DNA from: JBKHYJ01 sp046565505
GTDB taxonomy: Bacteria; Acidobacteriota; Blastocatellia; UBA7656
DNA length: 64,000 bases
Direction of reading: 5' to 3'
NCBI GenBank assembly: GCA_046565505.1
Contig: JBKHYJ010000045.1
Span: forward strand, 62,001-126,000
The notes beneath the pieces are model-generated. The model was not told the origin of the DNA and did not search any database. It saw only the letters and a program-made list of their open reading frames with translations. Below, piece after piece: positions 27,154 through 34,429 of this stretch. The translations under genes and the position numbers were made by a program. How positions within the stretch are numbered: position 1 is the stretch's first letter; every line of letters begins with the position of its first letter.

Positions 27154-27375
27154 CTAGCTGCGGTGGCGGTAGGTTATGCGTCCCTTCGTCAGGTCGTAAG
27201 GTGATAACTCTACGGTTACTTTATCGCCCGGCAAGACCTTGATGAAGTTCTTACGCATCTTGCCCGATAGGTGCGCAAGTATCAAATGCCCTTCGCCTAT
27301 CTGCACCTTGAAGGTGGCATTCGGAAGAGAATCCGTAACGGTCCCCTCTACAGGAATCATATCGTCTTTTGGAAT
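27154..27375 (-). CDS. infA: Translation initiation factor IF-1, probable AUU start
   Basis: IF-1 binds the ribosomal A site during initiation. The OB-fold sequence is unmistakable (VEGTVTDSLPNATFKV, AHLSGKMRKNFIKVLPGDKVTVELSPYDLTKGRITYR). The first in-frame ATG (27360) gives 68 aa, has no ribosome binding site and loses residues the family has. Five codons upstream an ATT (27375) begins (M)PKDDMIPVEGTV, matching E. coli MAKEDNIEMQGTV position for position. AAGGAGG lies 7 bases before that ATT. The AUU start is therefore the best reading, giving 73 aa. It is monocistronic here, not in a ribosomal protein operon. Confidence 0.95.
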   Translation of the reverse strand: MPKDDMIPVEGTVTDSLPNATFKVQIGEGHLILAHLSGKMRKNFIKVLPGDKVTVELSPYDLTKGRITYRHRS

Positions 27376-27679
27376 AGTAACACCTCCTTACCGCTGGTGG
27401 CGCAGGCCGCGACCTTGCGCTTTTTCGGGATCGAACGGGCGGCCCCCGCCCGCTCTATAACGTAAGAATACCCCATAGCTTTAATTCAGTCTACGACTCT
27501 CTTACATAATCAACTGCCCGGGCCCTTTGTGTGAGATTGGCCGCTTATGGAGCCTTGAGTCTTCGCATATGCCCCTCCGCAAACCCGAAAGCGGAATTCG
27601 ATTTGCTCTTATGAAACCGGGAAACGGGAAATATGATGGCGAATCTCTTACCCTGGCTTAATATTTATCGCGAATAAAC

Positions 27680-27708
27680 TTGACAACAATAGACTCAGAT
27701 TTTATATT
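27680..27708 (+). promoter_or_regulatory. Strong sigma70-type promoter of the dnaJ-clpB-clpP-lon run
   Basis: A perfect TTGACA (27680-27685), a 17-bp spacer and TATATT (27703-27708) lie 82 bp before the dnaJ-like ATG. It looks housekeeping rather than sigma32-like. Confidence 0.8.
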
Positions 27709-27729
27709 ATTAGTGTTGAAGATTTGCGC

Positions 27730-27756
27730 GTCTGCTATTTCCATAAATAAGCAGAC
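27730..27756 (+). promoter_or_regulatory. Inverted repeat in the dnaJ leader
   Basis: GTCTGCT (27730-27736) and AGCAGAC (27750-27756) flank an AT-rich centre (ATTTCCATAAATA) that can extend the stem. It lies just downstream of the predicted transcription start, so it could be a repressor operator or an RNA hairpin affecting translation. Confidence 0.5.
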
Positions 27757-27789
27757 TAAACGGGCGAAAAGAACAGAGAGCGAAGCTCA

Positions 27790-28830
27790 ATGGCGGTGAA
27801 ATTCAAAGATTACTACGAGGTCCTCGGCGTAAAGCGGGACGCGACGGATGAGCAGATACGGCAGGCTTACCGCAAGCTTGCCCGCAAGCATCATCCGGAT
27901 GTGAATCCGGGTGATAAGGCCGCCGAGGAGAAATTCAAGCAGATTAACGAGGCCAATGAAGTATTGTCGGACCCCGAGAAGCGGAAGCGGTACGACCTGC
28001 TCGGGGCCAACTGGAAGGATGGGGCAGAGTTCACGCCGCCGCCCGGCTGGGGCCGCGTGAACGTGGAGTACGAAGACCTCGGCAACATCTTCGGCGGCGG
28101 GGGCGGCGCTTTCAGCGATTTCTTCGAGACGCTTTTCGGGGGCGGAAGGCCTGCGGGCGGACAGGGTGAGCACCAGCGCAGGCGCGGCGGCAGTCGCCCC
28201 CGCCCGGCGAAGGGCCAGGATGCCGAAGCCGAGATGGAGATTTCGCTCGAAGACGCGCACCGCGGGGTGCGCCAGCGAATCACGCTTCAAGGGACGCGCG
28301 CGTGCCCGACCTGTAACGGCACGGGCACTTCGTCCGGCGTCGTCTGTTCGACTTGCAGGGGGGCCGGGCAGGTCCTGAATCCTAAGACGATAGACGTGAA
28401 CATACCGCCGGGGGCCCGCGAGGGGTCCGTCATAAAAGTAGCCAAGCAGGGCCAGGGCGGTTCCGGCGGCACAGAGCCGGGTGATCTTTACATAAAGCTG
28501 AAGGTCAAGCCTCACCCTATTTTTACACCGTCCGGGGACGACCTCATGGTCGAGCTCCCTGTGTCGGCATCCGAGGCGGTCCTGGGGGCGACAATCGAAG
28601 TCCCGACCATAGACGGTAAGGCCGAGATGAAGATACCCGCGGGGGCTCAGGGCGGCCAGCGGATGAGGCTGAGGGGGCAGGGCTTGAACAAGCGCGGGGG
28701 CGGGCGCGGCGACCAGTACGTTAAGCTGAAGGTCGTCGTGCCGACTCACCCTTCGGAGCGGGAGAAGCAACTCTATGAGGAGCTGGCGAAGGGCTCACAC
28801 TTCGACCCGCGCGCGGGCTGGGAGAAGTAG
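27790..28830 (+). CDS. dnaJ: DnaJ-type Hsp40 co-chaperone with a half zinc finger
   Basis: 346 aa. A J domain (1-70, HPD at residues 35-37) is followed by a Gly/Phe-rich linker (GGGGGAFSDFFETLFGGG) and the C-terminal substrate-binding domains. The cysteine-rich region has only two CxxCxGxG-type motifs (C172/C175 and C186/C189), where classical DnaJ has four. It is thus between DnaJ (type A) and CbpA (type B). It stimulates Hsp70 ATPase and delivers clients. It heads the proteostasis run after a strong promoter, with clpB 117 bp downstream. Confidence 0.92.
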   Translation: MAVKFKDYYEVLGVKRDATDEQIRQAYRKLARKHHPDVNPGDKAAEEKFKQINEANEVLSDPEKRKRYDLLGANWKDGAEFTPPPGWGRVNVEYEDLGNIFGGGGGAFSDFFETLFGGGRPAGGQGEHQRRRGGSRPRPAKGQDAEAEMEISLEDAHRGVRQRITLQGTRACPTCNGTGTSSGVVCSTCRGAGQVLNPKTIDVNIPPGAREGSVIKVAKQGQGGSGGTEPGDLYIKLKVKPHPIFTPSGDDLMVELPVSASEAVLGATIEVPTIDGKAEMKIPAGAQGGQRMRLRGQGLNKRGGGRGDQYVKLKVVVPTHPSEREKQLYEELAKGSHFDPRAGWEK

Positions 28831-28947
28831 GAAAAAGGCGGGCCATCAGTGACGAACGAAGAATGAGTGAATAGGCGAGCCGCGGGGCGGCCTTCACTCG
28901 TACGTCCGTCGCCATGCGCCCGTAGTCGATCGGTGGAGGTGAACAGA

Positions 28948-31581
28948 ATGGACATCAATCGTTTTACAGAGAAGGCCCAAGAGGCTATTCGCGCCGCTCA
29001 GACGCTCGCGACGCGCTACAGCAATCAGCAGATCGAAGTCGAGCACCTGCTGCTCACTCTACTCGAACAGCAAGGCGGGCTCGTCCCCTCCGTACTGGCG
29101 AGGGCTGGCGTCAACGTCGAGTCTTTGAGGCAGTCTGTCGAGAGCGACGTGAATAGGCTGCCGAAGGTGACGGGGCCTTCGGGGCCAGTCGATCAGGTCT
29201 ACATCACGGCGCGCCTTAACAAGGTTTTCGTGGCCGCCGAGGACGAGGCGAAGAAGCTCAAAGACGAGTACATAAGCGTAGAGCATTTATTATTAGCGAT
29301 ACTGGACGAAGGCGGCGCGGCGTCCCGCGCCCTGAAGACGGCGGGCGCCACGCATGACCGTATTCAGAAGGCGCTCGTCGAGGTGCGCGGCCACCAGCGC
29401 GTCACTTCCCAGAACCCCGAGGCGACTTACGAATCGCTCGAGCGTTACGGGCGCGACCTGACGCAGTCCGCGAGCCAGGGGAAGCTCGACCCCGTCATAG
29501 GACGCGATGAAGAGATACGCAGGGTCATTCAGGTGCTCTCGCGCCGCACGAAGAATAACCCGGTGCTGATAGGCGAGCCGGGCGTCGGCAAGACCGCGAT
29601 AGTGGAGGGCCTCGCCCAGCGGATCATACGTGGCGACGTGCCCGAGAGCCTGAAGAACAAGCGCATAGTCGCACTCGACATGGGCGCGCTGGTCGCCGGC
29701 GCGAAGTACCGCGGCGAATTCGAGGAGCGGCTCAAGGCCGTGCTCAAAGAGATACAGGCCTCGGAGGGCGAAATCATTCTCTTCATAGACGAGATGCACA
29801 CGATAGTCGGAGCGGGCGCGGCGGAAGGCTCTATGGACGCCTCGAACCTGCTCAAGCCTATGCTCGCGCGCGGCGAGCTCCACTGCATCGGCGCGACCAC
29901 GCTGGACGAATACCGCAAGCACGTCGAGAAGGACGCGGCGCTGGAGCGGCGGTTCCAGCCGGTCATGGTGGACCAGCCCACGGTCGAAGACACCATCTCC
30001 ATCTTAAGGGGCTTGAAGGAACGTTACGAAGTGCACCACGGCGTGCGGATCAAAGACTCGGCGCTCGTGTCGGCCGCGATTCTTTCGCACAGGTACATCG
30101 CGGACCGCTTCCTGCCCGACAAGGCGATAGACCTCGTCGACGAGGCCGCGGCCAAGCTAAGGACCGAGATAGACTCCATGCCCGCCGAGCTCGACGAGAT
30201 CCTGCGCCGCGTGATGCAGCTGGAGATCGAGCGCGAGGCACTGAAGAAGGAGACGGACGCTGCGTCGGGCCAGCGGCTGGAGAAGCTCGAAAAAGAGATC
30301 GCCAACCTCAAGGCCGACGCGGACCAGCTCAAGGCTCAGTGGCAGTCGGAGAAAGAGTCCGTCCAAAAGATCCGCTCCATACGCGAAGAGATAGAGCAGG
30401 CGAAGCTGGACATCGAAATAGCCGAGCGCGAGTACGACCTCAACCGCGCCGCGGAGCTGCGCTACGGCAAGCTCAACCAGTTGGAGAAACAACTGCGCGA
30501 GCATGAGGAGGGGCTTGATAACCAGAAGTCGCGAGGCAGGCTGCTGAAAGAGGAGGTCGACGAGGAGGACATCGCCGAGGTCGTCAGCCGGTGGACGGGC
30601 GTGCCCGTCTCGAAGCTGCTCGAAGGCGAGCTCCAGAAGCTGCTATCGCTCGAAGATCACCTGCACCGCCGCGTCATCGGGCAGGACGAGGCCGTGAGCG
30701 CCGTCGCCGACGCCGTGATCCGCGCGCGCTCGGGCCTGAAGGACCCGAACCGCCCGATAGGCTCGTTCATCTTCCTGGGCCCCACGGGCGTGGGCAAGAC
30801 GGAGCTGGCCAGGGCGCTCGCCGAGTTCCTCTTCGACGACGAGCACGCGATGATACGCATAGACATGTCCGAGTACCAGGAGAAGCACACGGTCGCGCGG
30901 CTGATAGGCGCGCCGCCCGGCTACGTCGGCTACGAGGAGGGCGGGCAACTGTCGGAGGCCGTCCGCCGCAGGCCCTACTCCGTCGTGCTGTTCGACGAGA
31001 TCGAGAAGGCGCACCACGACGTGTTCAACGTGCTGCTCCAGATACTCGACGACGGCAGGCTGACGGATGGGCAGGGCCGCGTCGTGAACTTTAAGAACAC
31101 GATAATAATCATGACGTCGAACATCGGCAGCCAGTTCATACTGGAATACCGCGGCCAGCTCGGCGGCGCGCAGTACGACCAGATGAAGGAGGGCGTGCTT
31201 GACGCGCTGCGCCACCACTTCAGGCCCGAGTTCTTGAACCGCGTGGACGAGATAATCGTATTCCACGCGCTGACCGAAGAGGACTTGAAGCAGATCGTGG
31301 ACATACAGCTCGAACGGCTGCGCGGCCGCCTCGCCGAGCGCAGGATCACGCTGGAGCTCACCGACGACGCCAAGTCGCACCTGGCGCGGGCCGGCTACGA
31401 CCCCGTCTACGGCGCGAGGCCATTGAAGCGGGCCATCCAGCGCGAGATAGAGACGCCGCTCTCGCGGCTAATACTGAAGGGCGACGTGAAGGATAACTCC
31501 GTCGTGCGCGCGGGCGTGTCGGCCGGCGGCGTAACCTTCTCGCCCCAGCCGCTCGCCGCCGAGGCGGAGGCGGGGCGGTGA
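28948..31581 (+). CDS. clpB: ClpB disaggregase (Hsp100)
   Basis: 877 aa from ATG 28948 (GGTGGAGGTGAACAGA upstream; a longer in-frame leader from 28867 is not credible). Domains in order: Clp N domain (1-145), first AAA+ module (GEPGVGKT Walker A, about 200-400), the coiled-coil middle domain (about 410-520) specific to ClpB, and second AAA+ module (GPTGVGKTELA, about 600-870). The hexamer pulls polypeptides from aggregates together with DnaK/DnaJ. No IGF/L ClpP-docking loop was noticed, as expected for ClpB. Cotranscription with the upstream dnaJ-like gene makes sense. Confidence 0.97.
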   Translation: MDINRFTEKAQEAIRAAQTLATRYSNQQIEVEHLLLTLLEQQGGLVPSVLARAGVNVESLRQSVESDVNRLPKVTGPSGPVDQVYITARLNKVFVAAEDEAKKLKDEYISVEHLLLAILDEGGAASRALKTAGATHDRIQKALVEVRGHQRVTSQNPEATYESLERYGRDLTQSASQGKLDPVIGRDEEIRRVIQVLSRRTKNNPVLIGEPGVGKTAIVEGLAQRIIRGDVPESLKNKRIVALDMGALVAGAKYRGEFEERLKAVLKEIQASEGEIILFIDEMHTIVGAGAAEGSMDASNLLKPMLARGELHCIGATTLDEYRKHVEKDAALERRFQPVMVDQPTVEDTISILRGLKERYEVHHGVRIKDSALVSAAILSHRYIADRFLPDKAIDLVDEAAAKLRTEIDSMPAELDEILRRVMQLEIEREALKKETDAASGQRLEKLEKEIANLKADADQLKAQWQSEKESVQKIRSIREEIEQAKLDIEIAEREYDLNRAAELRYGKLNQLEKQLREHEEGLDNQKSRGRLLKEEVDEEDIAEVVSRWTGVPVSKLLEGELQKLLSLEDHLHRRVIGQDEAVSAVADAVIRARSGLKDPNRPIGSFIFLGPTGVGKTELARALAEFLFDDEHAMIRIDMSEYQEKHTVARLIGAPPGYVGYEEGGQLSEAVRRRPYSVVLFDEIEKAHHDVFNVLLQILDDGRLTDGQGRVVNFKNTIIIMTSNIGSQFILEYRGQLGGAQYDQMKEGVLDALRHHFRPEFLNRVDEIIVFHALTEEDLKQIVDIQLERLRGRLAERRITLELTDDAKSHLARAGYDPVYGARPLKRAIQREIETPLSRLILKGDVKDNSVVRAGVSAGGVTFSPQPLAAEAEAGR

Positions 31582-31589
31582 GGCCCGGG

Positions 31590-31656
31590 CGAACGCCGCT
31601 CGCGGTGAGCGAAGAGGTCACCCGCCGCAGTCGCGGCGCCCGCGCTTCGGCGTTCG
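31590..31656. repeat. Inverted repeat after clpB
   Basis: CGAACGCCG (31590-31598) and CGGCGTTCG (31648-31656) are exact complements with further GC pairing inside. No T-run follows, so it may attenuate or stabilise rather than end transcription. Confidence 0.5.
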
Positions 31657-31718
31657 TCGTTTCCTGTGCTATCATGAATGTACGATCTTTTGATGATTGA
31701 AAACGGAGGTTAAGTCGT

Positions 31719-32051
31719 ATGCGCGAGATGTATGTGATGCGCCGTGCGAACGGCGACCTTTTCGCGGAAGAGATAGGTGGGAGGCTGCGCATCCCCGTCT
31801 GGACCGACCTCGAAGTGGCCGCCCGTTACAAAGAGCGCAACCCGGAGCTGATGATATTCTTGCCTATGCGGTTGACCCGCCCGTTGATGAGAAAGATTGA
31901 AAGCGGGCTCGGACGCGAAGGGACCAGAGAGTTCTTCCTTTTATCCGAGAACGCCCCGGACGCTTACCTTGACGATGGGAGACCTATCTCGCTAGAGGAA
32001 ATCTTCCCTGAGGGTGAAATCACCTCACAGCCTGCACACTCCCGGGTCTGA
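31719..32051 (+). CDS. Unknown 110-aa protein in the proteostasis run
   Basis: Not recognised. It starts MREMYVMRRANGDLF and is a compact alpha/beta-looking cytoplasmic protein without signal peptide or membrane segment; the C-terminal 25 residues are acidic (SLEEIFPEGE). A clear ribosome binding site (CGGAGG) lies 9 bases before the ATG at 31719. It lies between clpB and the eRF1-like gene, all on the same strand, so a role in stress response is suggested only by position. Confidence 0.7.
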   Translation: MREMYVMRRANGDLFAEEIGGRLRIPVWTDLEVAARYKERNPELMIFLPMRLTRPLMRKIESGLGREGTREFFLLSENAPDAYLDDGRPISLEEIFPEGEITSQPAHSRV

Positions 32052-32120
32052 ATTGATCGACCGCGCAGCGGCAGGTTACGAATAATAGGGCCTCGCGAGG
32101 GACACCGAAGGAGGATGGGC

Positions 32121-33257
32121 ATGATCTCTTACGACGACATACGCCAGTTACAGCAGTATCAACCTGGCCCGGATTCATTCATTCTCAGCCTGTACATCAA
32201 CATAGACCAGTCGGACGCCGCCAACCTCAACCGCGGCTTTGAAACGAGCCTCGAGAATCTGTTCCGCCGCATGGCCGACGGCCAGGCGTCCGGCGAAAAC
32301 CACAAGCAGAGGCTTGAGGCGGAGTGCCGGCGCGTGCTGGATTTCTTGAGAGATTACACGCCGAAGGGGAGGGGGCTAGTCATATTCAGCGATTCGAGCC
32401 AGGACTTCTGGTGGCAGCGCGATTTGCAGGTGGCGCTGCCGACCGAGGGGCGCTGGTCGGAAAACCCTTGGGTCAGGCCGCTTCTAGAAGTGCTCGAGGA
32501 CCACGACCAGTTCTGCGTCGTGCTCATTGACAAGCAGCGCGCGCGGATACTGACGGTCGACGCCACGGGCATGGAGCAGCAGGCCGAAATCCTGTCGGAC
32601 GTGCCCAACAAGCATGCCACCACGGGGACCGATCACATCATGTCGCAGACGCAGATGCAGCGCGACCACGCGCAGCACGTGCAGTGGCATGTCAAGCGCG
32701 TGGCCGACGAGCTTGCGGCCATCATCGACCGCAAGAAGCTGGCGCGGATCGTCGTCGGCGGGCCGGTCGAAGCGACCTCCACCTTCACCAACGAGCTGCC
32801 GAAGCGGCTCCAGCAGATGGTCATAGGCACGATCTCGGTGCCGCTGGATTCCAGCTACGAGCGGCTGTCGAACGAGATGAGGAAGGTGCAGGAGAAGGCC
32901 GAGCACGAGGACGAGGCGAAGATAGTCGAGTCTATGATCACGGCCGCGATGAAGGGCGAGCGTGCCGTGCTCGGCATCTCCGAGACGCTCGCGGCGATCC
33001 AGGAGCAGAGGGTTTACCGCCTTGTGGTCGCGAGGGATTACCGCGTCGAGGGCAAAGAGTGCGACTCGTGCCAGGTGCTGGTCGCCGACGGGCTCGAGAA
33101 GTGTTCTTTCTGCGGCGGCGACCTCAAGCCCGCGCCAGACCTGGTCAACCGCGCCTCGCGCCGCGTGCTGGACCAGGCGGGCAAGGTCCAGATGGTGTCG
33201 GGCGAGGCGGCAGACAAACTCGCCGGCATAGGAATAGGCGCCGTCCTAAGGTTCTAG
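32121..33257 (+). CDS. Bacterial eRF1-like (baeRF-type) protein with zinc ribbon
   Basis: About 378 aa. The middle part (DHDQFCVVLIDKQRARIL and the RDHAQHVQWHVKRVADELA helix) matches the bacterial archaeo-eukaryotic release factor (baeRF/VLRF1-like) superfamily, related to eRF1 domains 2-3 and Pelota. A zinc ribbon follows (CDSCQV...CSFCGG, about residues 313-335). I chose ATG 32121 because AAGGAGG lies 6 bases upstream; ATG 32115 overlaps it. Family members are proposed to act at the ribosome, as rescue or quality-control factors. Its place between ClpB and ClpP/Lon fits that idea (inference). I could not find a GGQ motif. Confidence 0.75.
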   Translation: MISYDDIRQLQQYQPGPDSFILSLYINIDQSDAANLNRGFETSLENLFRRMADGQASGENHKQRLEAECRRVLDFLRDYTPKGRGLVIFSDSSQDFWWQRDLQVALPTEGRWSENPWVRPLLEVLEDHDQFCVVLIDKQRARILTVDATGMEQQAEILSDVPNKHATTGTDHIMSQTQMQRDHAQHVQWHVKRVADELAAIIDRKKLARIVVGGPVEATSTFTNELPKRLQQMVIGTISVPLDSSYERLSNEMRKVQEKAEHEDEAKIVESMITAAMKGERAVLGISETLAAIQEQRVYRLVVARDYRVEGKECDSCQVLVADGLEKCSFCGGDLKPAPDLVNRASRRVLDQAGKVQMVSGEAADKLAGIGIGAVLRF

Positions 33258-33270
33258 AGAAAGGATTGTT

Positions 33271-33286
33271 CGGCGGGGGCCCGCCG
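33271..33286 (+). repeat. GC hairpin in the clpP leader
   Basis: CGGCGG and CCGCCG pair around GGGC just after the eRF1-like gene; more GC-rich complementarity follows up to 33360. There is no ribosome binding site before the clpP ATG, so the leader may control translation. Confidence 0.4.
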
Positions 33287-33370
33287 GGCGCGGGTTTCGG
33301 GCACAGGCGTCGCGCGATTCGCGAGGCGGCCCGGGGCCCGAGGCCGGCCCGCCCCGCCGCCCACCACCAT

Positions 33371-33994
33371 ATGTTAATACCGACAGTCGTTGAGTCCACG
33401 AACAGGGGCGAGCGCCACTACGATATTTATTCCAGGCTGCTCAAAGAGAACATAATATTTCTGGGCACGCCGCTCTTTGAAGAAGTGGCGAACGTGATCG
33501 TGGCCGAATTGCTATACCTCGAATCGGAGGACCCGGACAGGGAAATCTCGATTTACATCAACAGCCCGGGCGGCTCGGTCTCGGCGGGGCTCGCCATCTA
33601 CGACACGATGCAGTTCATAAAGCCTGACGTGGTGACCATCTGCATGGGGCAGGCCGCCTCGATGGCCGCCGTGCTGCTCGCGGCGGGCGCGAAGGGCAAG
33701 CGCTTTTCGCTCCCCAATTCGAGGATACTCATCCACCAGCCCTCTGTCGAAGGGATCGGCGGGCAGGCGACGGACGTGAGGATCCATGCCGAAGAGATGC
33801 TGCGCATGCGCGCCGTGCTCTCGCGGATACTGGCCGACAGCACGGGCCAGCCATTCGAGAAGATTGACGAGGACGTGGAGCGCGACTTTATCCTCAGCCC
33901 GTCGCAGGCGGTCGAGTACGGGATCATTGATTCGGTACTGTCCTCGCGCGACCTGCGGCCCGCGGGCGAGTCGTTAGTTGGAGCAGGTAAATAA
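33371..33994 (+). CDS. clpP: ClpP, ATP-dependent Clp protease proteolytic subunit
   Basis: 207 aa beginning MLIPTVVESTNRGERHYD. Catalytic residues are S97 (GQAASMA), H122 (LIHQP) and D172 (VERDF), the ClpP triad at the usual places. It forms a double heptamer that degrades proteins fed by ClpX or ClpA; neither is in this window. The true start is the ATG at 33371, which lies inside a longer reading frame (from 32684) that is a shadow of the upstream gene. No ribosome binding site is visible. The stop overlaps the start of hsp20 (TAATG). Confidence 0.97.
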   Translation: MLIPTVVESTNRGERHYDIYSRLLKENIIFLGTPLFEEVANVIVAELLYLESEDPDREISIYINSPGGSVSAGLAIYDTMQFIKPDVVTICMGQAASMAAVLLAAGAKGKRFSLPNSRILIHQPSVEGIGGQATDVRIHAEEMLRMRAVLSRILADSTGQPFEKIDEDVERDFILSPSQAVEYGIIDSVLSSRDLRPAGESLVGAGK

Positions 33995-34386
33995 TGGGAA
34001 AAAGCGTAAAGGTGTATGTCACGCGGCTGAGCGGGGAGGCGTCTTACCGCCGCCAGAGTGGCCCGCTGTGGCAACCGGCCGTCGACGTGTATCGCTGCCC
34101 GGAAGGCTGGAAAATTAAGTTCGACCTGGCGGGCGTCAAGCCGGAGGACGTGCAGGTCCTGGTGGCCGACGATCAGTTGATAGTTCGCGGGGTCCGCCGC
34201 GATTCCGTCATGACGGAAGGGTGGAGCTATTACCAGTTGGAAATCACGTACAGCCGGTTCGAGCGCGTGTTGAAGATTCCATGCGCCCTGTCACAGGCGG
34301 AGATACGCAGCGAATTCATAGATGGCTGGTTCATACTGCACCTCGATTGCAATGGCGAAAGCCGTGGGCCGGAGGCAAGGGGCTAG
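33994..34386 (+). CDS. Small heat-shock protein, Hsp20/alpha-crystallin
   Basis: 130 aa. The alpha-crystallin domain is recognisable by WQPAVDVYRCPEGWKIKFDLAGV, VLVADDQLIVRGVRR and the C-terminal strand region. It binds unfolding proteins as an ATP-independent holdase. Its ATG overlaps the clpP stop by one base, so the two are translationally coupled. The C-terminal IxI tail motif used for oligomer assembly is not obvious. lon starts 43 bp downstream. Confidence 0.93.
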   Translation: MGKSVKVYVTRLSGEASYRRQSGPLWQPAVDVYRCPEGWKIKFDLAGVKPEDVQVLVADDQLIVRGVRRDSVMTEGWSYYQLEITYSRFERVLKIPCALSQAEIRSEFIDGWFILHLDCNGESRGPEARG

Positions 34387-34429
34387 GCGCTTTGTGGCCG
34401 GGGCCGGAACCCTACAGGGGAACAAGAGA

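Larger units (their letters stand above)
27376..27789. other. Divergent regulatory region between infA and the proteostasis run
   Basis: About 410 bp without a gene. It holds the infA ribosome binding site, a strong promoter reading right (27680-27708) and an inverted repeat in the dnaJ leader (27730-27756). I looked for a CIRCE element (TTAGCACTC-N9-GAGTGCTAA) and found none. Confidence 0.6.

Noticed and set aside
27461..27789. CIRCE or sigma32-type heat-shock element before dnaJ
   Set aside because: No TTAGCACTC inverted repeat was found, and the promoter is sigma70-like.
32684..33994. A long 436-codon frame that reads into ClpP
   Set aside because: The first 230 codons are a frame-shifted shadow of the eRF1-like gene; only the part from ATG 33371 is ClpP.
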